Shown: positions 1 to 9,128 of the stretch, in pieces
How the letters are laid out: each line of letters starts with the position of its first letter
How positions within the stretch are numbered: the stretch's first letter is position 1
Origin: Roseiarcus sp963784805
GTDB lineage: Bacteria > Pseudomonadota > Alphaproteobacteria > Rhizobiales > Beijerinckiaceae
DNA length: 64,000 bases
Reading direction: 5' to 3'
Assembly (NCBI GenBank): GCA_963784805.1
Contig: CAWASR010000028.1
Coordinates: 186,001 to 250,000 of the forward strand
Made by a program: the position numbers and the translations under genes
The notes under the pieces: model-generated
The model's database searches: none
The model's input: only the letters and a program-made list of their open reading frames with translations
What the model was told of the DNA's origin: nothing

Positions 1-2
1 TG

Positions 3-791
3 CCCGCCGAGGTGGCCTCCCGCGGCAAGGCTTGCAAATCGCCCAAGGAAGTCGCGCAGAGCGCCAACGTGATCTTCATCATGGTGCCGGACACGCATGA
101 CGTCGAGGCGGTGCTGTTCGGCAAGAACGGCGTCGCCGACGGTCTAAGCCCGAGCAAGATCGTCATCGACATGAGCTCGATTTCGCCGGTCGCGACCAAG
201 GAGTTCGCCAAGCGCGTCAACGCCCTGGGCTGCTCATATCTCGACGCCCCCGTCTCCGGCGGCGAGGTCGGCGCCAAGCAGGCGACGCTTTCGATCATGT
301 GCGGCGGCTCTCCCGAGACTTTCGACAAGGTCAAGCCGCTGCTCGAAAAACTCGGCAAGAACATCACCCTGATAGGCGGCAATGGCGCCGGCCAGACCTG
401 CAAGGTCGCCAATCAGATCGTGGTGGCGCTCACGATCGAGGCGGTCGGCGAGGCCCTGGTGTTCGCGTCCCGCGCCGGCGCCGATCCGGCCAAGGTGCGC
501 CAGGCCCTGATGGGCGGTCTCGCGACTTCGCGCATCCTCGAATTGCACGGCGAGCGCATGATCAAGCGCACGTTCGATCCCGGGTTTCGAATTGAACTGC
601 ATCAGAAGGACCTCGGCCTCGCGCTCTCCAACGCGCGGGCGCTCGGCGTCTCTTTGCCGAATACGGCGACCGCGCAGGAACTGTTCAACGCCTGCGCCGC
701 CCATGGCGGCGCAAAGTGGGATCACTCGGCGATCGTGCGCGCGCTCGAAATCATGGCCAATCACGAGATCGGCGCGACTCCCAAGGCGTGA
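3..791 (+). CDS. glxR: 2-hydroxy-3-oxopropionate (tartronate semialdehyde) reductase, 5' end cut by window
   Basis: Beta-hydroxyacid dehydrogenase family enzyme that would reduce tartronate semialdehyde to D-glycerate with NAD(P)H. The frame is open from the first bases, so the start and the N-terminal nucleotide-binding glycine motif lie upstream of the window; about 263 residues are visible. Seen directly: the substrate-binding stretch DAPVSGGEVGA and the motif GAGQTCKVANQ, whose lysine is the conserved catalytic residue of the family. The glycerate kinase and glcDEF genes at 11.9-17.2 kb would feed and drain the same pathway (glycolate, glyoxylate, tartronate semialdehyde, glycerate, phosphoglycerate), which supports this assignment over 3-hydroxyisobutyrate dehydrogenase. 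Substrate choice within the family is inference. Confidence 0.85.
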   Translation, partial: PAEVASRGKACKSPKEVAQSANVIFIMVPDTHDVEAVLFGKNGVADGLSPSKIVIDMSSISPVATKEFAKRVNALGCSYLDAPVSGGEVGAKQATLSIMCGGSPETFDKVKPLLEKLGKNITLIGGNGAGQTCKVANQIVVALTIEAVGEALVFASRAGADPAKVRQALMGGLATSRILELHGERMIKRTFDPGFRIELHQKDLGLALSNARALGVSLPNTATAQELFNACAAHGGAKWDHSAIVRALEIMANHEIGATPKA

Positions 792-951
792 ACGCGCAAT
801 AGCGCGGGACAATACCGGCGGCGAAGGATCGCGCGATCGACGCCGCGGCGGCGCGTGCGCTCCTGCGGCGACTGCGCGACGCCGCGGTCGCGGCGGCGGA
901 CCCGGCGGCGTCGCCTATCGCTGCTCGTTCCGGGTCGCCTAAACCGGCCCT

Positions 952-1803
952 TCAGCTGCTGGCGATTATGACCTTGATGCCACGGCTTTCGAAGGCGCGG
1001 ACGTCGTCGTCGCCAATCCCGTCGTCGGTGATGAAGGAGTGGATGACGTCCAGCGTCCCGAGTCGGGTAAATGACGATCGATTGATCTTGGTCGAATCCG
1101 CCACGAGATAGACGTGCGTGGCGGCGCGGATCATCGCCTGTTTGAGCTGCAAGTCCGCAAAACTAGGGTACGTCAGCCCGGAATCCAGCGCGACCCCGGC
1201 AGTCGCCAAAAACAGTTTGCCGGCCAGAACATCCTCGAAATACTCTGCCGCCTTGTCCCCGCTTAGCGACAACGTCGGCGCCTTGAACTGGCCGCCGGGC
1301 ATGTGAACCGCGTAGCCTGGCGCCGCTCCCAGCATCAACGCGATATTAAGCGCGTTGGTGATCACCGTGAGCGAAGAGCGCCCGAGCAGGTTATGGGCGA
1401 TCTCGGTTGTCGTCGAGCCGGCGTCGAGAATGATTGTCTCGCCTTCCCCGACCAAGCTCGCCGCCTTCACGCCGATCTTTCGTTTCTTTTCTATGTTTTC
1501 CATATGCTGGAGCGAAAGAGTCTCCACCTGCATGGGCACGGTGCGAAGAAACGCGCCGCCGTGCTGGCGAGTGATGTGCCCGTCGGACTCGAGCTTCTCG
1601 AGGTCCTGCCGGATTGTCGCCTCGGAAACGCCGAAGGCGACGCTGAGATCGCGAACGCGCGCGCTGCCTTCTTCTTGCAGCCAGGCGAGGATTTTCATGC
1701 GGCGCGGCTCGGCCAGCAGCCCATTGAGGTCGGGATTCGCCTGACCGCCATGACTGACGCGCGCCCTCTTTCCGGAAGCGGTGGCGTTCGAAGGTCTGAT
1801 CAT
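952..1803 (-). CDS. DeoR-family transcriptional regulator
   Basis: Sugar-responsive repressor of about 283 residues. An N-terminal winged helix-turn-helix (VRDLSVAFGVSEATIRQDL) precedes a DeoR C-terminal effector domain of the phosphosugar-isomerase-like fold, with the typical DAGSTTTEIA and PGG segments. The frame stays open to 1884, but the ATG at 1803 has a GAGAG Shine-Dalgarno element nine bases upstream, so I choose it; an internal ATG at 1698 would give a more usual DeoR length. It is the last gene of a minus-strand run (binding protein, lipoprotein, ATPase, permease, regulator) and probably controls that operon and the divergent isomerase/transketolase/kinase operon, responding to a phosphorylated intermediate. 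Ligand unknown. Confidence 0.85.
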   Translation of the reverse strand: MIRPSNATASGKRARVSHGGQANPDLNGLLAEPRRMKILAWLQEEGSARVRDLSVAFGVSEATIRQDLEKLESDGHITRQHGGAFLRTVPMQVETLSLQHMENIEKKRKIGVKAASLVGEGETIILDAGSTTTEIAHNLLGRSSLTVITNALNIALMLGAAPGYAVHMPGGQFKAPTLSLSGDKAAEYFEDVLAGKLFLATAGVALDSGLTYPSFADLQLKQAMIRAATHVYLVADSTKINRSSFTRLGTLDVIHSFITDDGIGDDDVRAFESRGIKVIIASS

Positions 1804-1981
1804 CAAGCCAATCTCTCGAATACTTGGCTGCGCGCGAAGATGTCTCCGACTGACGTGCTTTCGTCCGTCCGTTCCCCCTGGCAACCGAGTCGCAAGCCTA
1901 CATCAATGCCCAAACTGATCTAGTGCGAACACGCGCCCCCATCTCTTTCTGGTCAATCACCCGACACGCGCCGCCGAACCC

Positions 1982-3046
1982 TCAGGTCATCTGCGCCTGC
2001 AAGGCGTAGCTGCGATACATGCGCTGTTGCATTTGATCCAAGACGACCGCTGCAATGATGACGACGCCCTTGATCACCATTTGCCAGAATGAGCTGACGC
2101 CGAGCATCACAAGTCCGTCGCCGAGCACGCCGATCACGAAGGCCCCGACGATCGATCCCGCGATCGTCCCGCGACCGCCCATGAGCGACGTGCCGCCGAG
2201 CACTGCCGCCGCGATCGCGTTGAGCTCGAAAGTTTCGCCGGAGGCGGGATGCGCCGCCACCAGTTCAGAGGCGACTATGAGACCGGCGAACGCCGCGCAG
2301 AAGCCCGAGATCATGTAAACGGACACCGTCACGAGGTTGACCCGCACCCCGGACAGGGCCGCCGCACGCACGTTGCCCCCGACCGCGTACACGTAGCGTC
2401 CGAAGGGCGTGCGCGCCGCGACATAGGCCGCGACCAACGCAAAGACAACGAGCGCCGCGATTGACGCCGGCATGCCCAATATTCTGCCCGACCCCAGGAA
2501 CGGAAAGCCGGTGTTGCCAAATTTCGGATCGCCGACCAGGTTAGAAAAAGTCGATCCGCCCGAAATCAGCAGCGCCGCGCCGCGCGCGACATAGAGCATT
2601 CCCAGGGTGGCGATAAAAGGAGCGACATTCAGCCTCGTGATCAAGAGGCCGTTGATCAGCCCGATCAAGGCGCCCACAGACAGCGTGATCAGCATCGTTT
2701 CGACGACATTGGGAAAGATCGTCACTCCGAGCGGAGGCACGGGAATGCCTTGGGTCAGGAGAAGGCCGACGATCATGCCAGACACGCCGACGATCGAGCC
2801 GACGGAGAGATCGATCCCGGCGGTCAGGATCACGAAGGTCATTCCGATGGCCATGATCGCGTTGATCGCGACGTGCTGGGCGATGATGACGAGCGTCGGC
2901 AGATCGAGGAAATTCGGAGTCGTCAGACCGAAGAAGGCGAAGACCACGATCAGTGCAATGAACGTGCGGAAGCTTATCAGCAGCAGCGCGAGCGGGCGCT
3001 TTTTCTTGGCGGGGGCGGCGTCCGAAGGAATCGTTTGGCTGGTCAT
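1982..3046 (-). CDS. Ribose-type sugar ABC transporter permease
   Basis: Inner-membrane permease of the RbsC/BPD_transp_2 family, 354 residues, with about eight to ten hydrophobic segments after a short basic cytoplasmic N-terminus (residues 1-20, AKKKRP). The conserved cytoplasmic loop GGTSLMGGRGTIAGS near residue 285 is the hallmark of this family and is where the ATPase couples. The start overlaps the stop of the ATPase gene by four bases (ATGA), so the two are translationally coupled. A single permease gene implies a homodimer, as in RbsC. The sugar is not readable from the sequence; the linked isomerase-kinase-transketolase operon suggests a pentose or branched pentose. Confidence 0.92.
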   Translation of the reverse strand: MTSQTIPSDAAPAKKKRPLALLLISFRTFIALIVVFAFFGLTTPNFLDLPTLVIIAQHVAINAIMAIGMTFVILTAGIDLSVGSIVGVSGMIVGLLLTQGIPVPPLGVTIFPNVVETMLITLSVGALIGLINGLLITRLNVAPFIATLGMLYVARGAALLISGGSTFSNLVGDPKFGNTGFPFLGSGRILGMPASIAALVVFALVAAYVAARTPFGRYVYAVGGNVRAAALSGVRVNLVTVSVYMISGFCAAFAGLIVASELVAAHPASGETFELNAIAAAVLGGTSLMGGRGTIAGSIVGAFVIGVLGDGLVMLGVSSFWQMVIKGVVIIAAVVLDQMQQRMYRSYALQAQMT

Positions 3047-4602
3047 GATGCTTGTCTTTCCGTAGCGCTCCGCCCACGGAAATTCGGTGCAGAGGCCGCA
3101 ATGACGGCTGTTTCGGTCGCCTCGGCGCGTGCAAAATCACCGGAAATTCGGCCGCTCGACATGACGACGACGCGGTCTGCGTTTCCCAAAGCCTCCTTGA
3201 GGTCGGAGGTCGAGAACACGATGCCGAGTCCGTCGCGCGCCAGCCGGCGCATGACGCGAAAGATCTCGGCCTTCGCGCCGACGTCGACGCCGCGCGTGGG
3301 TTCGTCGAGCAGGATCAAGTGCGGTTCGGTCAGCAAGCCTTTGCCGATCACGACCTTCTGTTGGTTTCCCCCGCTCAGCGCCGTTACCTCCACCTCCGGG
3401 GACGAGACCTTTATGGTCAATCGCTGGATCGTCCGACGCGCCTCGGCGCGCTCGTCCGCGTCGCTGATCGTGAACAGCCGGGCAAACCGGCCAAGGCTTG
3501 CGAGCGTCAGATTGGCGCGCACCGACATGGTCTGCACCAGCCCTTCCCGCTGCCGATCCTCCGGAACGAGAACCAGTCCGTGGCGAATGCGGCTCCCGAT
3601 CGTCTGGCCCGAAAGGTCCCTGCCCTCGAGTTCGACCCGACCCCTCGAGGCTGGTTGCATCCCCATCAGACACTCGAAAAGTTCCGACCGGCCCGCGCCA
3701 AGCAGCCCGTATATGCAGACGACCTCGCCGGCCTGCACGTTCAGCGACACATGATCGACGAAAAATCCTCCCGCCGCGCGCGGTAGCGTGACGTCTTGCA
3801 TCGATAGAGCGACCTTTTCCGTCGCCGCCGACTCGATCTGCGCGGCCGCGCCGCTCGGCCCGACCATCTGCTCGACCATCCATTCGACCGAGATGTCCTT
3901 GACCAGGGCGTGCGCCTGGTAGCGGCCGTCTCTCAGGACCGTCACGTAGTCGCCGATTCGCAAAATCTCTTCGAGTCGGTGAGAGATATAGATGATGGCG
4001 ACGCCGTGCGCCTTGAGATCGCGGATAATGCCGAACAGGACTTCCACTTCCGGCGCGCTGAGGGCGGAGGTCGGTTCGTCCATGATCAGGATGTCGACAT
4101 CGGCGGCGAGGGATTTCGCGATCTCGACGATCTGCTGCTGGCCAATGCGAAGATCGTCGGCGAGCGCCGTCGGTTCGATCGGCTGCTCCAGGCGCGCAAG
4201 CAGCGCCCGCGCCTTGTCCACCTGGCGCGCTCGGTCGATATGAAATCCGAAACGGGTCGGAGGATCGACGAGGCTGAGGTTCTCGGCGACACTGAGATTC
4301 GGGCAGAGGTTCAGTTCCTGAAAGATGATTCCGATGCCGTGACGAGCCGCGTCGCGAACCGAATTGAACCGTACCTCCTTGCCGTTGAGGAGCAGCCGCC
4401 CCGAGGTCGGCGGGATCACGCCGGCGAGAATCTTCATCAAGGTCGATTTGCCGGCGCCGTTCTCGCCGATAAGCACGTTGACGGCGCCCCGCCGAACCTC
4501 GAAGTCGACGTCACGCAACGCGATCGTTCCCGGAAAGACCTTTCCGATCCCTTCCGCTCTCAGAATCACGCCCGTCTCGGCCGCAAGCGTCGCTTCGCTC
4601 AT
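3043..4602 (-). CDS. Ribose-type sugar ABC transporter, double ATPase subunit
   Basis: RbsA/MglA-like ATPase of 519 residues with two fused nucleotide-binding domains. The first has a canonical Walker A (GENGAGKST, near residue 45) and Walker B (ILIMDEPTSALS). The second has the degenerate P-loop GLLGAGRSE, a signature LSGGNQQK and Walker B ILLDEPTRGVDVGA, which is the normal asymmetric arrangement of this family. It overlaps the permease gene by four bases at its end and the DUF2291 lipoprotein gene by four bases at its start, so three genes are chained by overlapping stop/start codons. Confidence 0.93.
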   Translation of the reverse strand: MSEATLAAETGVILRAEGIGKVFPGTIALRDVDFEVRRGAVNVLIGENGAGKSTLMKILAGVIPPTSGRLLLNGKEVRFNSVRDAARHGIGIIFQELNLCPNLSVAENLSLVDPPTRFGFHIDRARQVDKARALLARLEQPIEPTALADDLRIGQQQIVEIAKSLAADVDILIMDEPTSALSAPEVEVLFGIIRDLKAHGVAIIYISHRLEEILRIGDYVTVLRDGRYQAHALVKDISVEWMVEQMVGPSGAAAQIESAATEKVALSMQDVTLPRAAGGFFVDHVSLNVQAGEVVCIYGLLGAGRSELFECLMGMQPASRGRVELEGRDLSGQTIGSRIRHGLVLVPEDRQREGLVQTMSVRANLTLASLGRFARLFTISDADERAEARRTIQRLTIKVSSPEVEVTALSGGNQQKVVIGKGLLTEPHLILLDEPTRGVDVGAKAEIFRVMRRLARDGLGIVFSTSDLKEALGNADRVVVMSSGRISGDFARAEATETAVIAASAPNFRGRSATERQAS

Positions 4603-5255
4603 GGCGACGTTCCCTTAGCGATCTCGATGGAGATGGGCGTGATGCTCATTCTCGTCGATGCCGACCCTTGCGTCGCCGCTCCGTAGAACAGGATGGACTT
4701 GCCCACCATATCCTGGGGATCGGCGGTTTTCATCAGATGCTTCGTGGCCGCATCGTTGAGGGCGCGAGAGATCTGGGCGAACTGAATCTGATTGACGAAA
4801 TCGCCGAAGTGAATGAACGGAAGGCTGTCGCGCAGCGCCGTGCCAAAGATAACGGGACCGATCTGCAGGTCGACCTGCCGCGGCCCACTCTTGGTGGCGA
4901 TGTCCACCGTCATGAGTCCATGGCGCGACTTGACGTCGACCGCTGCAACCTTACCCTCGCCCTTGACTTCGTAGGTCCACGGATTGCCCTCGCCGCCGCC
5001 TCGACCGTAGGTCTGACCCGCCTTCTCGAGGCCGGCCTCGATCGCGGGCAAGAGCGTTGCGAGATCGACGGCTCTGGTCTTGAAATCCGTAACGGCCGTC
5101 GGGGTCCAGACCTTCTTGACATAGGCGGTCGCGTCGAAAGCGCCTGCGGATTTCGCGTTCTCCGCGGCGAGCTCCTTATCGCTGACGATCTTGCAACCGC
5201 CAAGGACGAGCAGGAGCAACAGCGCCAGCCACAGTGTGGGTTTCGTCACAGTCAT
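4599..5255 (-). CDS. DUF2291-family lipoprotein of sugar ABC operon
   Basis: Lipoprotein of 218 residues. The ATG at 5255 gives a short basic N-terminus, a leucine-rich core and a lipobox LVLGGC with the lipidated cysteine at residue 21; frames open further upstream give no signal peptide and are rejected. The rest matches my memory of the DUF2291 family, periplasmic proteins repeatedly found inside RbsABC-type operons in alphaproteobacteria. Their job is unknown; an accessory role at the outer face of the permease is a guess. The gene lies between the binding protein and the ATPase and overlaps the latter by four bases, so it belongs to the transport operon. Confidence 0.8.
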   Translation of the reverse strand: MTVTKPTLWLALLLLLVLGGCKIVSDKELAAENAKSAGAFDATAYVKKVWTPTAVTDFKTRAVDLATLLPAIEAGLEKAGQTYGRGGGEGNPWTYEVKGEGKVAAVDVKSRHGLMTVDIATKSGPRQVDLQIGPVIFGTALRDSLPFIHFGDFVNQIQFAQISRALNDAATKHLMKTADPQDMVGKSILFYGAATQGSASTRMSITPISIEIAKGTSP

Positions 5256-5387
5256 CGAATGCCTGAGCGCTGCGCGATACGCCGCATCTCGACGAGGGGC
5301 GCCGCTGTCGGATGCATAGATGGAACGCGTCGACACGCGGCGGGGTCGCCGAAAAGTCCGCACCCCGTCGCGTGCGAGGGCGCGCGA

Positions 5388-6323
5388 TTACTCCGAGAGT
5401 TGGAAGTTGTTGAGCTTGTTGGCGTTCGCCTTGGTGATGAGCACGCAATCGATTGACTGCTTCTCGGGCTTCCCGGTCGACTTGGTCTTCAGATACTTGT
5501 CGGCCTCTTCGACCGCGAGCTGTGCGATGAAGTATGCCGGCTGAAGGACGGTCGCGGCGATCTTCCCCGCCTCGATCGCATCGCGGACATCGTTCGAACC
5601 GTCGAAGCCGACGACGACCACATCGTTACGATGAGCCGCCTGAAGCGCCGCCATCGCTCCCATCGCCATCGTGTCATTGCCGGAAATGACGCCCTTGATA
5701 TCCGGATGAGCCTGGAGCATCGCCTGCATCTTCGAGTACGCCTCGGTCTGGCTCCAATTTGCGCTTTGGTGCGCGACCATTTTCAAGTCGGGGTACTGAT
5801 CGAGAACATCATGATAGCCTTTGGAGCGAATTCCGGCGTTGGTGTCCGACTCCTTGCCGACGAGCTCGGCGTAGGGGCCCTTTTCGCCCATGACCTTCGC
5901 AAACTCCTGTCCGCCGAGCGTCGCGCCTTGATAGTTGTTGGACACGATTTGCGCGACGGCGACGCCGGTCTTGTTGATCTCGCGATCGATCAGAAAGCTC
6001 GGAATGCCCGCGGCCTTGGCCTTTTGAACCGCCTCGATCGAAGCGTCCGCTCCGGCGTTGTCGAGAATGATCGCGACCGCTTTGCGGGCGATCGCCGAGT
6101 CGATCAGCTGGTTCTGCTTGTTGGCGTCGTCGTCATGAACGAGCACCAGAGTGTCGTAGCCGAGCGCCTTGGCTTTTGCGGCCGCCCCACTAGCCTCGGT
6201 GGCGAAGAACGGGTTGTCATGCGAAGGCGTGATGATCGCGATCAGGCCGGCGGCGTAAGCGGAACTTCCGATGAATGCGGCGCTTGCGAACAACGCGCCG
6301 AACAAGGCGTGTCTCATTTTCAT
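5388..6323 (-). CDS. Periplasmic sugar-binding protein of ribose-type ABC transporter
   Basis: RbsB-like substrate-binding protein of 311 residues (peripla_BP_4 family). A signal peptide of about 24 residues ends at SAYA-AG. The mature protein starts with the usual first beta strand and ligand loop (IAIITPSHDNPFFA), and has DREIN, GNDTMAMGA and GFDGSND at the expected ligand and hinge positions. First gene of the minus-strand transport operon, expressed from the promoter at 6552-6579; the 131 bases between it and the lipoprotein gene may help set its higher expression. Ligand unknown. If the neighbouring catabolic operon is an apiose pathway, this would be the apiose-binding protein. Confidence 0.92.
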   Translation of the reverse strand: MKMRHALFGALFASAAFIGSSAYAAGLIAIITPSHDNPFFATEASGAAAKAKALGYDTLVLVHDDDANKQNQLIDSAIARKAVAIILDNAGADASIEAVQKAKAAGIPSFLIDREINKTGVAVAQIVSNNYQGATLGGQEFAKVMGEKGPYAELVGKESDTNAGIRSKGYHDVLDQYPDLKMVAHQSANWSQTEAYSKMQAMLQAHPDIKGVISGNDTMAMGAMAALQAAHRNDVVVVGFDGSNDVRDAIEAGKIAATVLQPAYFIAQLAVEEADKYLKTKSTGKPEKQSIDCVLITKANANKLNNFQLSE

Positions 6324-6551
6324 TACCTACCTCCCATTTGCCAAGAAAGGGCACCATTCACATCGGCTTGGGCCTCGCGGCGCTTCGCCGCGACGTCACG
6401 TCGGATGCCAACAACGAACGTCGGGACACTTGAAGATTGGGATAGGGCGCACAGGGCCTCGTCGCGCGAGGGTCCTCCGTCACGTGGGCCAGACACATCA
6501 AAGGGCGCATCGCCTCCCCGAATCTGCGATTGCTGCGGTTTATTGTCGACA

Positions 6552-6579
6552 TTTATGCATTGCTTTTGTTTGCTGTCAA
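6552..6579 (-). promoter_or_regulatory. Predicted sigma70-type promoter for the ABC transporter operon
   Basis: On the minus strand there is a consensus -35 TTGACA (6574-6579), a 16-base spacer and CATAAA (6552-6557) as a -10 with four of six consensus bases. It lies about 230 bases upstream of the binding-protein start. The 8-base inverted repeat at 6560-6592 straddles the -35 element. Read by eye only. Confidence 0.5.
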
Positions 6580-6592
6580 GATGTAAAAGCAA
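6560..6592. repeat. 8-base perfect inverted repeat over the transporter promoter
   Basis: TTGCTTTT (6560-6567) and AAAAGCAA (6585-6592) are perfect inverted arms separated by 17 bases. They enclose the -35 of the predicted minus-strand promoter, the position expected for a repressor site. A link to the DeoR regulator is inference. Confidence 0.45.
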
Positions 6593-6680
6593 CCCATCCT
6601 GAGGTGGGGTCCTTCGCCGCAAAACCGAAACCAAAAGTGCTCTGCGAAGCCCATAGGACAAAAGACCCCCTTTACAAAGC

Positions 6681-6710
6681 GCATCAAATGCGATTAATTG
6701 CGATAAATCG
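6681..6710. promoter_or_regulatory. Candidate DeoR operator: three ~10-base direct repeats
   Basis: Three consecutive units, GCATCAAAT, GCGATTAATT and GCGATAAATC, repeat with helical (about 10-base) spacing in an AT-rich island otherwise unlike the flanking DNA. The last two also form a 20-base imperfect palindrome at 6691-6710 (16 of 20 positions symmetric). It lies about 90 bases upstream of the isomerase gene. DeoR-family repressors often use tandem or palindromic half-sites, so this is a reasonable operator for the divergent operons. Confidence 0.4.
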
Positions 6711-6796
6711 TATTTTTTCGAAACGCTCCAAAATCGGGAGGCGTCAGGCTGCAATGGCGTGCAACGCGCCATGACCGCCTGCAAACGCGGGGCCTT

Positions 6797-8269
6797 ATGC
6801 GAATGCCAAATCTGCGCCAAATCAAACTCGGGCTGGTCGTCGGCAGTCGTGAATTCTTCAACGGCGCTCCGGCTCTCGAGACCCGCAAGCAGCTCATCGC
6901 GCAGCTCGATCGGCTGAATGTCGGCTACGACATCCTCCCGGTCGAGGCGACGAAGAACGGAGCCGTGCAGTCGCGAGAAGACGCACGTATCTACGCCGCG
7001 CGTTTTCGCGAGCAGCGCGACTCGATCGACGGCCTGGTGATCTGTCTGCCGAACTTCGGTGACGAGATCGCCATCTCCGAACTCGTGAACGAGGCGCGCC
7101 TCGACGTTCCGATCCTGCTTCAGGCCAGCAATGACGAGATCGACAAGGTCGACCTCGCCAGCCGCAGGGACGCGTTCTGCGGCAAGTTCTCGGTCGCCAA
7201 CAATTTCTATCAATATGGCGTGCCTTTCACCGACACGACGAGCCACACCTGCGACGTCGACGGTGAGGAGTTCGCCGCCGATCTCGACCGGTTCACGCGA
7301 ATCTGCCGCGTGGTGCGCGGGCTGAAGCATGCGCGGATCGGCTCGATCGGCGCCCGGACGGGCGCCTTCCAGACGATGCGCTTCAGCGAGAAGCTCCTTC
7401 AGGCTTCCGGGCTGACGGTCGTGACCGTCGATCTCTCGGAGATCATTTTCGCCGCGAACGCGCTCGCCGACGACGCCCCGGAGGTGAAGGCCAAGCTCGG
7501 CGAGATCGCAGCCTATGGCCGGATTCCTGCGTACATCAAACCCGACAAGATCGTGCGCCAGGCGAAGTGGACGATCGCCGTCGATCGCTGGATCGAAGAG
7601 AATGGCTGCGACGCCAGCGCCATCCAGTGCTGGCGCAGCCTGCAAGATAACTTCGGGTGCGCGACTTGCCTGACGATGAGCATGATGGGCGAGAAATTGA
7701 TGCCGAGCGCCTGCGAAGTGGACGTGATGGGCGCAATCTCGATGTATGCGCTGGCGCTCGCCGCCGAGACGCCGTCGGCGATCCTCGATTGGAACAACAA
7801 TTACGGCCGCGAGGCCGACAAGTGCGTCTGCACGCACTGCGGCAATTATCCGAAGAGCTTCATCGGCGAGACGCCGGAAATCTCCGAGCTCGGCGTGATC
7901 GGCAGCGTGGTCGGCAAGGAGAAATGCTTCGGCGCCGTCAAAGGCAAAGTCCAGCCGGGCCCGATGACGTTCTTCCGCGCCTCGACCGACGATCGGCATG
8001 GCGTGATCAAGGCCTATGTCGGCGAGGGCGAGTTCACCGACGATCCTTTCGCGATGGACGGCGGCATCGCCGTCACCAAAGTCGCGCGACTGCGCCGCCT
8101 CCTGGGCTTCATCGCCCGAAATGGCTTCGAGCATCATGTGGCGATGGTTCGGGGTCATCATGCGGGAGCCGTGCATGAAGCGATCACCCGCTATCTGGAC
8201 TGGCCGATCCATCGCCATGAGGCCGAAGCGTCGCCCGACGTGTTCCAGTCTTCCGTCTTCCGAGGGTGA
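6797..8269 (+). CDS. L-fucose/arabinose isomerase-family aldose-ketose isomerase
   Basis: Protein of 490 residues related to the L-fucose isomerase superfamily, which interconverts aldoses and ketoses with a divalent metal. Residues that can be matched to the family's metal and catalytic positions are Glu in PSACEVDVMGA, Asp in ILDWNNNYG and His in HHVAMVRGH near the C-terminus. A cysteine cluster, CVCTHCGNYP, follows the Asp motif. First gene of a plus-strand operon; the transketolase gene starts five bases after its stop. A second ATG six bases into the frame could also be the start. The substrate is unknown; with a dedicated kinase and transketolase I infer that it makes the ketose which the kinase then phosphorylates. 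Confidence 0.8.
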   Translation: MRMPNLRQIKLGLVVGSREFFNGAPALETRKQLIAQLDRLNVGYDILPVEATKNGAVQSREDARIYAARFREQRDSIDGLVICLPNFGDEIAISELVNEARLDVPILLQASNDEIDKVDLASRRDAFCGKFSVANNFYQYGVPFTDTTSHTCDVDGEEFAADLDRFTRICRVVRGLKHARIGSIGARTGAFQTMRFSEKLLQASGLTVVTVDLSEIIFAANALADDAPEVKAKLGEIAAYGRIPAYIKPDKIVRQAKWTIAVDRWIEENGCDASAIQCWRSLQDNFGCATCLTMSMMGEKLMPSACEVDVMGAISMYALALAAETPSAILDWNNNYGREADKCVCTHCGNYPKSFIGETPEISELGVIGSVVGKEKCFGAVKGKVQPGPMTFFRASTDDRHGVIKAYVGEGEFTDDPFAMDGGIAVTKVARLRRLLGFIARNGFEHHVAMVRGHHAGAVHEAITRYLDWPIHRHEAEASPDVFQSSVFRG

Positions 8270-8273
8270 AACG

Positions 8274-9128
8274 ATGGCGTTGCAATCATCCGAGAGTCGA
8301 GACGCGGACCGCGAAGCGACAATTCTCCTCATTCGCTCGAAAGCGCGCGCAATCCGGATGCATGCGCTGAATATGGTCTTCGAAGCTCGGCAGGGTCATC
8401 CGGGCGGGGACATGTCGGTGACCGACATTCTCGCAACACTGTATTTCGGCGTGCTGCGCGTCGATCCGAAATCGCCGCGTGCGCCCGATCGGGATCGACT
8501 GATCCTGAGCAAGGGACACGCGAGCGGCGCCCTGTATTCGACCCTCGCGGAGGCGGGATTCATGCCCGTCGAGGCGCTTTCGACCTATATGAAGCCGCTT
8601 TCGATGCTCAACGGCCATCCAAACCGCAATTACGTCGCGGGCGTCGAAGCCAACACGGGGCCTCTCGGACACGGGCTTCCGATCGCGGTCGGCGTCGCCA
8701 TCGCCGGCCAGATGGACAAGGCCGACTATCGCGTTTTCGTCATCACCGGCGACGGCGAATTGCAGGAGGGCAGCAACTGGGAAGCCGCCATGGCGGCCGG
8801 GCACCACAAGCTCGCCAATCTGACCCTCGTCATTGACTGCAACACGCTCCAGCAGGGCGCGAGAGTCGCCGAGACAAATGACGTGGAGCCGCTGGCGGAC
8901 AAATTTCGCGCCTTCCGCTGGGAGGTGATCGAGGCGGACGGCCACGACCCGTCATCGTTGCTCGATGCGCTTGCGTCACGCGGCGGCCGAGGCAAGCCGC
9001 TGTGCGTGATCGCCCACACGATCAAGGGCAAGGGAGTCTCCTACATGGAGGACCAGGTCGGCTGGCATCACGGCGTGCCGACACAAGCCCAGTTGGATCT
9101 GGCCATGAAGGAATTGAGCCTGACATGA
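8274..9128 (+). CDS. Transketolase-like enzyme, N-terminal (TPP-binding) subunit
   Basis: Subunit of 284 residues corresponding to the pyrophosphate-binding half of transketolase. Seen directly: GHPGGDMSVTDIL, the LSKGHAS segment with its active-site histidine, and the thiamine-diphosphate motif starting GDGELQEGSNWEA and ending DCN. The ATG at 8274 follows the isomerase stop by four bases; the frame is open further upstream but that part overlaps the isomerase. The C-terminal half is encoded by the next gene, which overlaps by four bases (ATGA). Split transketolases often serve specialised routes such as apulose-4-phosphate transketolase (AptA/AptB) or sulfosugar transketolase, whereas housekeeping transketolase is usually one chain. 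Confidence 0.9.
   Translation: MALQSSESRDADREATILLIRSKARAIRMHALNMVFEARQGHPGGDMSVTDILATLYFGVLRVDPKSPRAPDRDRLILSKGHASGALYSTLAEAGFMPVEALSTYMKPLSMLNGHPNRNYVAGVEANTGPLGHGLPIAVGVAIAGQMDKADYRVFVITGDGELQEGSNWEAAMAAGHHKLANLTLVIDCNTLQQGARVAETNDVEPLADKFRAFRWEVIEADGHDPSSLLDALASRGGRGKPLCVIAHTIKGKGVSYMEDQVGWHHGVPTQAQLDLAMKELSLT

Noticed and set aside
6323..8332. 669-codon open frame on the minus strand opposite the isomerase gene
   Set aside because: It is the antisense shadow of a well-supported enzyme gene in GC-rich DNA, with Arg/Asp/His-rich low-complexity sequence and no recognisable domain.
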